Origin: an uncultured Prevotellaceae bacterium
GTDB lineage: Bacteria > Bacteroidota > Bacteroidia > Bacteroidales > Bacteroidaceae
Assembly (NCBI GenBank): GCA_937915745.1
Contig: CALGGJ010000031.1
Span: forward strand, 1 to 6,389
Direction: 5' to 3'
DNA length: 6,389 nt
Shown: piece by piece, positions 1 through 6,335 of the stretch
Numbering within the stretch: the stretch's first letter is position 1
Layout: each line of letters begins with the position of its first letter
Translations under genes and position numbers: made by a program
The notes under the pieces: model-generated
The model's database searches: none
The model's input: the letters and a program-made list of their open reading frames with translations, nothing else
What the model was told of the DNA's origin: nothing

Positions 1-64
1 TTGTTATTTTAAGGGCCAAATAAATACGCTTTATTGCTTTTATGTTCTAAAGTGCAAAGAGATC

Positions 65-98
65 GAGAGCCGGTGCACCTTGCGGTACACCGACTCTC
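65..98 (-). terminator. Strong hairpin, probable 3' end of the minus-strand transcript
   Basis: Arms 65-79 and 84-98 are an inverted repeat of 15 positions around a 4-base loop. Read on the minus strand, all 15 pairs form (13 Watson-Crick plus 2 G-U) and the loop is GCAA, a stable GNRA tetraloop. Read on the plus strand, the same two positions become C-A mismatches and the loop is TTGC. The structure therefore belongs to minus-strand RNA. It begins about 40 bases past the stop of the small minus-strand gene, where a terminator or 3'-stabilising stem would sit. The bases after it on that strand (GATCTCTTTGCACTTT) are only moderately T-rich, so intrinsic termination is likely but not certain. 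Confidence 0.55.
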
Positions 99-139
99 AT
101 AAGGTGTAATCAATATGAAAATTTAGGCTTGTTCCGTAA

Positions 140-459
140 TCAGGTTCCTGATCTCTTCTTACGTGCAGCCTTCTTGGCAAGAAGCCTTCTAAATAAAGGT
201 TCGCAGTTATAAAGCTGCTCATCTCTCGCCCACTTGGGCATTTCGCCTGTTCTGTGCTGACCGAAAAGATCAAAAACCATTCCGTTAACGATCATTGAAT
301 TCATAATCTCCCTCACTTTCTCGCCTGACAGCGAATGCAAACAAGATATGAATACCGGTATTGTCTCTGCAGAATCTGTTTCCGCTTCGCGGACACTTTC
401 TGTATACTTATAGTACCACAGGCGTACACTAAATGCAAGTGTCTTTCGTAAAAAAACAT
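140..459 (-). CDS. Small hypothetical protein, start codon unresolved (possible frameshift)
   Basis: I do not recognise this family. The minus-strand frame ending at TGA 140-142 is open back to a stop at 503-505, about 120 codons. The part from about 451 down reads like real protein, for example LAFSVRLWYYKYTES, VREAETDSAET and GEKVREIMNSM, and ends in a basic tail (KKAARKKRSGT). The first legal in-frame start is TTG at 338-340 (66 aa), but that discards plausible coding sequence. Upstream in frame there is no ATG, GTG or TTG, only CTG 419-421. An ATG at 457-459 is one base out of frame, separated by seven T; with eight T it would give a protein of about 106 aa starting MFFLRKTLAF. The end coordinate 459 assumes that start. 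It could be a slippage-dependent gene, a sequence error, a decayed gene, or a shorter protein from the TTG. No signal peptide or membrane segment is evident. A hairpin lies just past its stop, and it is divergent from the parE operon. Confidence 0.5.
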
Positions 460-523
460 CAAAAAACTTTGTTTTGGCAAAAAACCACCTAATTTTAGCC
501 CATTATTCGCATTAATTGAAAAA

Positions 524-549
524 AAAATGTCAAAGTAACGAAAATGTCA
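524..549. repeat. Direct repeat AAAATGTCA x2
   Basis: Two identical 9-base copies lie at 524-532 and 541-549, 17 bases apart start to start, just upstream of the TAnnTTTG box at 561-568. No clear -33 TTTG element is found at the usual distance, so the pair occupies the place where polymerase contacts or an activator site would be. It could be a regulator-binding site or chance in A-rich DNA. The repeat itself is certain; the function is a guess. Confidence 0.35.
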
Positions 550-560
550 GAAATTTAATG

Positions 561-568
561 TATTTTTG
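561..568 (+). promoter_or_regulatory. Bacteroidetes-type -7 promoter box TATTTTTG
   Basis: TATTTTTG matches the Bacteroidetes primary sigma factor consensus TAnnTTTG at all six fixed positions. It lies 76 bases before the ATG at 645, which would give a leader of roughly 70 bases containing the inverted repeat at 588-608. The companion -33 TTTG is not seen 19-21 bases upstream. It is the only perfect match I found in the divergent intergenic region and probably drives the acetyltransferase and the genes behind it. Confidence 0.6.
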
Positions 569-587
569 CATAATAATTGGTTTTTGC

Positions 588-608
588 CCGTCAAACAAGC
601 ATTGACGG
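588..608 (+). repeat. Perfect 7-bp inverted repeat in the presumed 5' UTR
   Basis: CCGTCAA (588-594) and TTGACGG (602-608) are exact reverse complements around a 7-base spacer, ACAAGCA. The element lies between the -7 box and the start codon, so in RNA it would be a short stem-loop in the leader; as DNA it would be a dyad suitable for a dimeric regulator. No run of T follows, so it is not an intrinsic terminator. Confidence 0.45.
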
Positions 609-644
609 ACGTAAAAAATATTGACTAAAACAAAACATATATTT

Positions 645-1781
645 ATGTCTGAAATAACAATAAAGCCTATAAGTTCGAGGAGAGACATCCACAAGTTCGT
701 AAAATTCCACAACGACCTGTATGCAGATTGCAAATATGCAATTCCTGAACTTTACTTCGACCTGCAATGCACACTGTCGAAAAAAAATGCAGCCATGGAC
801 TTTTGCCAGACACAAATTTTCCTTGCATATCGCGACGGAAAGATTGTTGGAAGGGTTGTGGCTATAATCAACGAAAAGGCAAATGAGACCTGGAAGCGAA
901 AGTGCGTGAGATTTGGATGGATTGACTTCATCGACGACGACGAGGTTAGCAAGGCTCTTCTCGACACTGTTGAACAGTGGGGTAAGGAACGTGGAATGGA
1001 AGAAATCCACGGACCTCTCGGGTTTACCGACATGGACCCAGAGGGTATGCTCTACGAGGGACACGAGGAACTTGGCACGATGGTAACCATATACAACTAT
1101 CATTACTACAACGACCACATGGTGAGACATGGGTTCGAGAAAGACGAAGACTGGATTGAATATCGCCTTGAAATACCTCGGGCAACCGGTGTGCCAGACC
1201 GGCTGATGAAAGTAGCCAACCTCGTAGAACAGAGATACGGCGTGAAGATTCACAAGTTCAAGACTTCACGCGCTATCATGAAAGCATTCGGCAGAGACAT
1301 ATTCAAGGTAATCAACGCGGCATTCAAGCCCCTGTTTGGCTATTCCGAGCTGACAGACCACCAGATTGACCAATACGTGAAGATGTATCTCGACATTGTA
1401 GATCCAAAGCTCGTTTCTACAATAACCGACAAGGATGACTACCTCATAGCGGTAGGAATATGCATACCTTCACTTTCCGAGGCTCTTCTGAAGTGCAAGG
1501 GCAAGCTTTTCCCTCTTGGTTGGTACCACATACTCAAGGCACTGAAATGGAAACATTCCAAGCACCTTGAGATGTTGCTCATCGCAGTAAGGCCAGAATG
1601 GCAGGGAAAGGGTGTGAATGCACTATTCTTCAAGGACTTGCTACCATTCTTCATCAGCGAAGGCTACGAATGGTGTGAGACGAGCGTAGAACTTGAGAAG
1701 AACTCAAAGGTACAGAGCCAATGGTCCTTCTTCGAGAACCGTATCCACAAGAGAAGAAGATGCTGGAAAAAGAAAATTTAA
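645..1781 (+). CDS. GNAT-like N-acetyltransferase family protein, Bacteroidetes type (378 aa)
   Basis: This resembles an uncharacterised Bacteroidetes protein family of about 380 aa with a GNAT-type acetyl-CoA fold; the substrate is unknown. Visible family features include FLAYRDGKIVGRVVAIIN (about residues 59-76), the well-kept block FGWIDFIDD followed by SKALLDTVEQW (about 90-112), GPLGFTDMDPEGML (123-136), and near the C-terminus IAVRPEWQGKGV (313-324). The last resembles the GNAT motif A that holds the acetyl-CoA pyrophosphate. The C-terminal NSKVQSQW and HKRRRC are also typical of the family as I recall it. There is no signal peptide or membrane segment, so it is probably cytoplasmic. 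ATG 645 is preferred over the in-frame TTG at 621, because the eight extra residues do not look conserved and the sequence MSEITIKPI begins as relatives do. It is the first gene after the TATTTTTG promoter box and precedes parE by 56 bases. Family assignment is secure; acetyltransferase activity is inferred. Confidence 0.88.
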   Translation: MSEITIKPISSRRDIHKFVKFHNDLYADCKYAIPELYFDLQCTLSKKNAAMDFCQTQIFLAYRDGKIVGRVVAIINEKANETWKRKCVRFGWIDFIDDDEVSKALLDTVEQWGKERGMEEIHGPLGFTDMDPEGMLYEGHEELGTMVTIYNYHYYNDHMVRHGFEKDEDWIEYRLEIPRATGVPDRLMKVANLVEQRYGVKIHKFKTSRAIMKAFGRDIFKVINAAFKPLFGYSELTDHQIDQYVKMYLDIVDPKLVSTITDKDDYLIAVGICIPSLSEALLKCKGKLFPLGWYHILKALKWKHSKHLEMLLIAVRPEWQGKGVNALFFKDLLPFFISEGYEWCETSVELEKNSKVQSQWSFFENRIHKRRRCWKKKI

Positions 1782-1811
1782 ACAAAACAATACAATACAA
1801 ACAAGATAACC

Positions 1812-1830
1812 GTCGGGTATAAAGCCCGGC
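1812..1830 (+). promoter_or_regulatory. Stem-loop immediately upstream of the parE start
   Basis: GTCGGG (1812-1817) pairs with CCCGGC (1825-1830) around a 7-base loop, TATAAAG, giving five Watson-Crick pairs and one G-U on the plus strand; on the minus strand that wobble would be an A-C mismatch. It ends 7 bases before ATG 1838, inside the region a ribosome covers during initiation. No T run follows, so it is not an obvious terminator. It may affect translation or mRNA processing; this role is inference. Confidence 0.4.
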
Positions 1831-1837
1831 ACACATA

Positions 1838-3811
1838 ATGGCAGAGACAAATAAGGACACAATGATTTTCGACGGTCAGCCTCAAGAGACCGTCAATTAT
1901 ACCGACGACAACATAGTAACCCTCGACGGCATAACCCACATACGCACCCGTCCGGGTATGTATATCGGTCGTCTTGGCGATGGAACCCATGCCGAGGATG
2001 GCATCTACGTCCTCCTCAAGGAAATCATCGACAATTCAATCGACGAATTCAAGATGAATGCAGGGCGCCGCATCGAAATCAATATCGAAGACGGCCTCTC
2101 GGTCAGTGTGCGCGACTTCGGGCGCGGCATTCCACAAGGCAAGATGATTGAAGCCGTAAGTATGCTCAACACCGGAGGTAAATACGACTCGAAGGCATTT
2201 CAGAAAAGTGTAGGACTGAATGGTGTCGGTACAAAAGCCGTCAATGCACTGAGCAGCCTGTTTGAGGTGCGCAGCTACCGCGAGGGAAAAGTGCGCACTG
2301 CACGTTTCGAACAAGGCATCTTGAAAAGCGACAAGACCGAAGACTCGGCTGAGGAGACCGGAACATACATTTACTTCCGTCCCGACAACACACTCTTCAA
2401 CGGATATAAATATCAGACCGAGTTTGTCGAGACCATGCTGAGAAACTACACATATCTCAATACCGGCCTCGATATTTACTACAACAGCAGACGAATCACC
2501 AGCCGCAACGGACTAAAAGACCTCCTGATTGACACGATGGATACAACACCGCTCTACGACATAATCCATCTGAAAGGCAACGATATAGAAATTGCCTTCA
2601 CACACACCAACCAGCAGTATGGCGAAGAATACCACTCGTTTGTGAACGGACAACACACTATTCAAGGCGGAACACACCAGAGTGCATTCAAAGAACATAT
2701 AGCACGCACAATCAAGGAATTCTTCAACAAAAACTACGAGTACGTAGATATACGCAACGGCATCGTAGCCGCTATAGCCATCAACATTCAGGAACCCCAG
2801 TTTGAGAGTCAGACCAAGATAAAACTCGGATCGCTCACCATGGAACCGGGCGGCGGAGTGAGTGTAAACAAATTTGTGGGCGACTTCATCAAGACCGAGG
2901 TTGACAACTACCTGCACAAGAACCTCGATGTGGCCGAAGTCATACAACAGAAGATAACCGACAGCGAGCGCGACCGCAAAGCCATTGCCGGTGTGACCAA
3001 GCTGGCACGCGAACGAGCAAAAAAAGCCAACCTGCACAACCGCAAACTGCGCGACTGCCGCATACACCTCAACGACATCAAGGGCGACCGAAAGGAAGAC
3101 AGTTGCATATTTATAACCGAGGGCGACTCGGCAAGCGGAAGCATAACCAAGAGCCGCGACGTCGAGACACAAGCTGTCTTCTCACTGCGTGGCAAACCTC
3201 TCAACTCCTATGGTCTGACAAAAAAGGTAGTGTATGAAAACGAGGAGTTCAACCTACTGCAGGCCGCACTCAACATAGAAGAGGGAATCGACGGACTGCG
3301 CTACAACAAAGTCATCGTTGCAACCGATGCCGATGTTGACGGCATGCACATACGCCTGCTCATGATTACATTCTTCCTGCAATTCTTCCCCGAACTAATC
3401 AGAAAAGGGCATATATACATTCTGCAGACACCACTGTTCAGAGTACGAAACCGCAAGAAACGCATACGCAAGGCGGCACTCGAAGAGCTGACACAAGAAC
3501 GCCCAGACGACAAGGGCGACTTTATCACACTTTATTGCTATTCGGATGAAGAACGCCTCAAAGCCATAGAGAAACTCAGCCCCGACCCCGAAATAACACG
3601 TTTCAAAGGATTGGGAGAAATATCGCCCGACGAGTTTCGCGGATTCATCGGCCCCGACATGCGCCTCGAACAGGTAACGATGAAGAAAACCGACAAGGTG
3701 CAGGAATTGCTCGAGTACTACATGGGTAAGAACACCATGGAACGACAAAACTTCATAATCAATAACCTCGTATTCGAGGAAGACAAACCAGAAGAAACCG
3801 AGACTATATGA
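1838..3811 (+). CDS. parE: DNA topoisomerase IV subunit B (ParE, type IIA topoisomerase ATPase subunit)
   Basis: This is the ATPase and TOPRIM subunit of a type IIA topoisomerase, working with ParC to decatenate chromosomes and relax DNA in the cytoplasm. GHKL ATPase motifs are intact: EIIDNSIDE with catalytic E62 and Mg-binding N66, DFGRGIP (93-99), and GLNGVGTKAVNALS (126-139). The transducer lysine motif is QTK (325-327). The TOPRIM domain has EGDSASGS (428-435, acidic E428) and TDADVDGMH (496-504, metal-binding D497 and D499), followed by RFKGLGE (588-594). At 657 aa it has ParE length and lacks the large insertion seen in some GyrB proteins. ParE is preferred over GyrB from the overall Bacteroidetes-type sequence (LRGKPLNSYGL around 450-460) and from the neighbours, but the two are paralogues and only a tree would settle it. 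The partner parC is not in the window. The stop codon overlaps the start of coaD (ATGA), pointing to coupled translation. Confidence 0.93.
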   Translation: MAETNKDTMIFDGQPQETVNYTDDNIVTLDGITHIRTRPGMYIGRLGDGTHAEDGIYVLLKEIIDNSIDEFKMNAGRRIEINIEDGLSVSVRDFGRGIPQGKMIEAVSMLNTGGKYDSKAFQKSVGLNGVGTKAVNALSSLFEVRSYREGKVRTARFEQGILKSDKTEDSAEETGTYIYFRPDNTLFNGYKYQTEFVETMLRNYTYLNTGLDIYYNSRRITSRNGLKDLLIDTMDTTPLYDIIHLKGNDIEIAFTHTNQQYGEEYHSFVNGQHTIQGGTHQSAFKEHIARTIKEFFNKNYEYVDIRNGIVAAIAINIQEPQFESQTKIKLGSLTMEPGGGVSVNKFVGDFIKTEVDNYLHKNLDVAEVIQQKITDSERDRKAIAGVTKLARERAKKANLHNRKLRDCRIHLNDIKGDRKEDSCIFITEGDSASGSITKSRDVETQAVFSLRGKPLNSYGLTKKVVYENEEFNLLQAALNIEEGIDGLRYNKVIVATDADVDGMHIRLLMITFFLQFFPELIRKGHIYILQTPLFRVRNRKKRIRKAALEELTQERPDDKGDFITLYCYSDEERLKAIEKLSPDPEITRFKGLGEISPDEFRGFIGPDMRLEQVTMKKTDKVQELLEYYMGKNTMERQNFIINNLVFEEDKPEETETI

Positions 3812-4278
3812 GGAAGAAATTCACCGTTTTGTTTGCCGGGACATTCGATCCGTTCACCATTGGACATAAGGCAATAGCCGAGCAAGCACTGACGTTTGCC
3901 GACACGGTCTGTATAGGAGTGGGCGTAAATGCAGACAAACACACCATGTTCACTGTCGGACAGCGTATCGAATACATAAAACAGACGTTTGCAAACAACA
4001 ATCGCGTGGTGGTTGAGTCTTACACCGGACTCACTGTCGATTACGCAAAGACAAGAAACATTTCATGCATTCTGAGAGGAGTACGCAGCCTCAGAGACTT
4101 TGAATACGAGCGACAGATGGCTGATATCAACCGCCAGCTCACAGGCATTGAGACCATAATGCTGTTTCCTCAGCCGCAATATGAAAATATCAGTTCAACG
4201 ATGGTGCGCGAACTTATCGCTTTGGGGGCCGACGTATCGCAGTTCCTGCCTGTCGGATTAGACGCCATGTACGTGTAG
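3808..4278 (+). CDS. coaD: Pantetheine-phosphate adenylyltransferase (phosphopantetheine adenylyltransferase)
   Basis: It catalyses the next-to-last step of coenzyme A synthesis: ATP plus 4'-phosphopantetheine gives dephospho-CoA and pyrophosphate, in the cytoplasm, usually as a hexamer. It is a nucleotidyltransferase of the Rossmann type. GTFDPFTIGH (11-20) carries the TxGH-type motif with catalytic H20. RGVRSLRDFEYERQMADINR (90-109) contains the arginines that contact substrate phosphates. ISSTMVREL (128-136) matches the C-terminal ATP-site motif ISSTxVREL. At 156 aa it is of normal length and complete. The ATG shares an ATGA overlap with the parE stop, so translation is probably coupled. 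The gene ends 49 bases before the protease gene, and I see no terminator or promoter consensus in that gap. Confidence 0.95.
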   Translation: MRKKFTVLFAGTFDPFTIGHKAIAEQALTFADTVCIGVGVNADKHTMFTVGQRIEYIKQTFANNNRVVVESYTGLTVDYAKTRNISCILRGVRSLRDFEYERQMADINRQLTGIETIMLFPQPQYENISSTMVRELIALGADVSQFLPVGLDAMYV

Positions 4279-4327
4279 CACCGCTATTGATGTATAAATA
4301 TTCTTCCTCGAATAAACTCTGTATCAC

Positions 4328-5932
4328 ATGAAAAATAATAAAGTCTGTTACGTCATTATCTTGCTGTCGGCACTTTTAACGAGCCACCCCGTTTCAGCTC
4401 AAGACAACATCATAGGCAGCCCGTTGCATAAACTCATATTGGCTCAGTCGGCCATCACACAACTGTATGTTGAAGATGTAAACGACTCGGTAGTAGTTGA
4501 AAATGCCATCAAGGGAATGCTCGAAAAGCTCGACCCACACTCATCCTACACACCGGCCAAGGAAGTAAAAGCACTGACCGAGCCGCTTGAAGGCAATTTC
4601 GAGGGCATCGGCATTCAGTACAACATACTCGACGACACCCTCATCGTAGTACAACCTGTGAGCGGCGGTCCGTCAGAGAAGGTGGGCATACAGGCCGGCG
4701 ATCGTGTCATCACCGTTAACGACAGCATCATTGCGGGCAAACACCTTTCCACCGACGACGTGAAACACCTGTTGCGTGGCCCAAAGGGGTCGCAAGTGAA
4801 GCTCGGAGTGATGCGCCACGGAGTCAAAGGCATTCATGAGTTCACCGTCACTCGCGACAAGATACCTGTTTTCTCCATCGATGCCAAATATATGGTTGAT
4901 GCAACAGTGGGCTATATACGCATCAACAACTTCGGAGCCACCACACATGCCGAGTTCGTGAATGCCGTGAAAGAATTGCAGTCCCAAGGTATGCACGACC
5001 TCATCGTTGACCTCCAGAGCAACGGTGGCGGATATCTGCAGGCAGCTGTGGAGATAGCCAACGAATTTCTTGACCGTGGCGACATGATTGTTTTTACAGA
5101 GGGGCGGGCCGCACCACGACGCGAGTATCGTGCCAATGGTGAGGGTATCCTGCGCCAAGGCAAACTCATAGTCCTTACCGACAGCTATACCGCTTCGGCT
5201 TCAGAGATTGTGGCTGGTGCCGTCCAGGACAACGACCGCGGCATCATCATCGGTCGCCGCACATTCGGTAAAGGCCTTGTGCAGCGACCTGTCGAGCTGC
5301 CCGACGGAGCACTCATTCGCCTCACTACAGCACACTACTACAGTCCCTCGGGCCGATGCATACAGCGTCCTTACGAGAAAGGCAACCGCCAACAATACGA
5401 CCGCGAGATGCTGACACGTCTCAACAGCGGCGAACTCACCAACCCCGACAGCATTCATTTTGCTGATTCGCTAAGATACATCACACTGAAGAACCACCGC
5501 ACCGTATATGGCGGCGGCGGCATCATGCCCGATGTGTATGTACCACTCGACACCACTGCCATCACTCCGCTATACCGCGAACTGCTGGCCAAGAGCTGTG
5601 TGACACAGACTTGCATCAAATACGTAGAGAAGAACCGCACGTCTATACTCAAGCAGTATAAGACCTTCGACGCTTTCCGCAACGACTACAGCATTGGGCA
5701 GGATGTAATCACCCTTTTACTGCAACATGCCGACAAGTCAAAAGTTGAGTACAACGACTCCACCCTGGCCGCAGCGCGACCAATGCTCGACATACAGCTC
5801 AAGGCACTCATTGCCCGCGACCTGTGGGACATGAGCCAATATTATCAAATCAGTAACATCAACAATGCCATCTACGAGCAGGCTGCCCGCACCATAAAAG
5901 AAAAAGACTATTATGATAAGCTTTCAAAGTGA
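4328..5932 (+). CDS. S41 family carboxyl-terminal processing peptidase, exported
   Basis: This is a serine protease of the CtpA/Prc family, which trims or degrades envelope proteins from their C-termini. A Sec signal peptide is clear: basic start MKNNK, hydrophobic core, and probable cleavage after VSA (about residue 24); there is no lipobox, so it should be periplasmic. A PDZ-like domain spans roughly 85-175, with GIGIQYN (93-99) and GIQAGDRVITVN (120-131). The S41 core follows, with VGYIRINNFG (194-203) and LQSNGGG (229-235). The Ser-Lys dyad is S290 in TASASEIVAGA and K315 in TFGKGLVQ, 25 residues apart as in E. coli Prc (S430/K455), with Q319 matching the supporting glutamine. A C-terminal region of about 130 aa after GGGGIMPDVYVP is usual in Bacteroidetes homologues; it has a close cysteine pair, C424 and C429. 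The ATG at 4328 is supported by the signal peptide. Its 3' end overlaps ybeY by 20 bases. The substrate cannot be told from sequence. Confidence 0.94.
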   Translation: MKNNKVCYVIILLSALLTSHPVSAQDNIIGSPLHKLILAQSAITQLYVEDVNDSVVVENAIKGMLEKLDPHSSYTPAKEVKALTEPLEGNFEGIGIQYNILDDTLIVVQPVSGGPSEKVGIQAGDRVITVNDSIIAGKHLSTDDVKHLLRGPKGSQVKLGVMRHGVKGIHEFTVTRDKIPVFSIDAKYMVDATVGYIRINNFGATTHAEFVNAVKELQSQGMHDLIVDLQSNGGGYLQAAVEIANEFLDRGDMIVFTEGRAAPRREYRANGEGILRQGKLIVLTDSYTASASEIVAGAVQDNDRGIIIGRRTFGKGLVQRPVELPDGALIRLTTAHYYSPSGRCIQRPYEKGNRQQYDREMLTRLNSGELTNPDSIHFADSLRYITLKNHRTVYGGGGIMPDVYVPLDTTAITPLYRELLAKSCVTQTCIKYVEKNRTSILKQYKTFDAFRNDYSIGQDVITLLLQHADKSKVEYNDSTLAAARPMLDIQLKALIARDLWDMSQYYQISNINNAIYEQAARTIKEKDYYDKLSK

Positions 5933-6335
5933 CGGCATCGAAATGCCAACCATCGACTCCCCAAAGCTCATACGATGGATACATGCAGTGGCAAGCCACT
6001 ATGGTCGTCGTGTGGGCGATATAGCATATATATTCACCGACGACTCACGAATGCTCGAGGTGAACCGTCAGTATCTTCAACACGACTACTACACCGACAT
6101 CATCACTTTCGACTATTCGCTCGGAACAACCATCGGCGCCGACATCTTCATCAGCCTCGACACCGTGGCATCCAACGCAGAACTCATTGGTGCCAGTTAC
6201 ACCGACGAACTCAATCGTGTCATCATCCACGGCATACTCCACCTCTGCGGCATCAACGACAAGGGGCCGGGCGAGCGTGTCATCATGGAAGCCGCCGAAA
6301 ACCAGGCACTGGCAAATCTTGTCGCAATGTCATAA
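5913..6335 (+). CDS. ybeY: rRNA maturation RNase YbeY (Bacteroidetes variant)
   Basis: YbeY is a metal-dependent endoribonuclease (UPF0054) involved in 16S rRNA 3'-end maturation and ribosome quality control. The signature is IIHGILHLCGINDKGPGE (104-121): H106 and H110 fit the first two metal ligands of HxxxHxxxxxH, but the third position is D116 rather than His. The segment VNRQYLQHDYYTDIITFDY (50-68) matches the family block around the substrate groove; L55 occupies the position of the well-conserved Arg (R59 in E. coli). Both changes agree with my recollection of other Bacteroidetes YbeY proteins, so this is probably a functional lineage variant rather than a degenerate copy. At 140 aa it is complete. 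Start ATG 5913 is preferred over ATG 5943 because ISFQSDGIEMP aligns with the N-terminus of relatives. It overlaps the protease gene by 20 bases, suggesting coupled translation. Confidence 0.92.
   Translation: MISFQSDGIEMPTIDSPKLIRWIHAVASHYGRRVGDIAYIFTDDSRMLEVNRQYLQHDYYTDIITFDYSLGTTIGADIFISLDTVASNAELIGASYTDELNRVIIHGILHLCGINDKGPGERVIMEAAENQALANLVAMS

Noticed and set aside
19..35. AATAAA-TACGC-TTTATT inverted repeat
   Set aside because: Short, all A-T stem with little stability and no associated gene inside the window.
139..152. Palindrome ATCAGG-TT-CCTGAT over the stop of the minus-strand gene
   Set aside because: A 2-base loop cannot form a normal RNA hairpin, and a 6-base match of this kind is not rare; no other sign of a site.
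621..647. TTG at 621 as the acetyltransferase start
   Set aside because: ATG at 645 gives the N-terminus expected for the family; the eight extra residues add nothing recognisable.
530..733. 67-codon minus-strand open frame across the divergent intergenic region
   Set aside because: It overlaps both the promoter box and the start of the acetyltransferase gene, and its sequence is hydrophobic from translated AT-rich DNA; nothing supports it as a gene.
591..1253. 220-codon open frame on the minus strand, opposite the acetyltransferase gene
   Set aside because: It lies antisense to a clear family member, has no recognisable motif, and its composition (many V, F, H, C) is what the complement of the plus-strand codons gives.
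2513..3172. 219-codon minus-strand open frame inside parE
   Set aside because: Fully opposite a gene with intact ATPase and TOPRIM motifs; low-complexity V/F/A/L composition typical of an antisense shadow.
4673..5158. 161-codon minus-strand open frame opposite the S41 protease gene
   Set aside because: Antisense shadow of the PDZ and protease domains, with no independent start context or motif.
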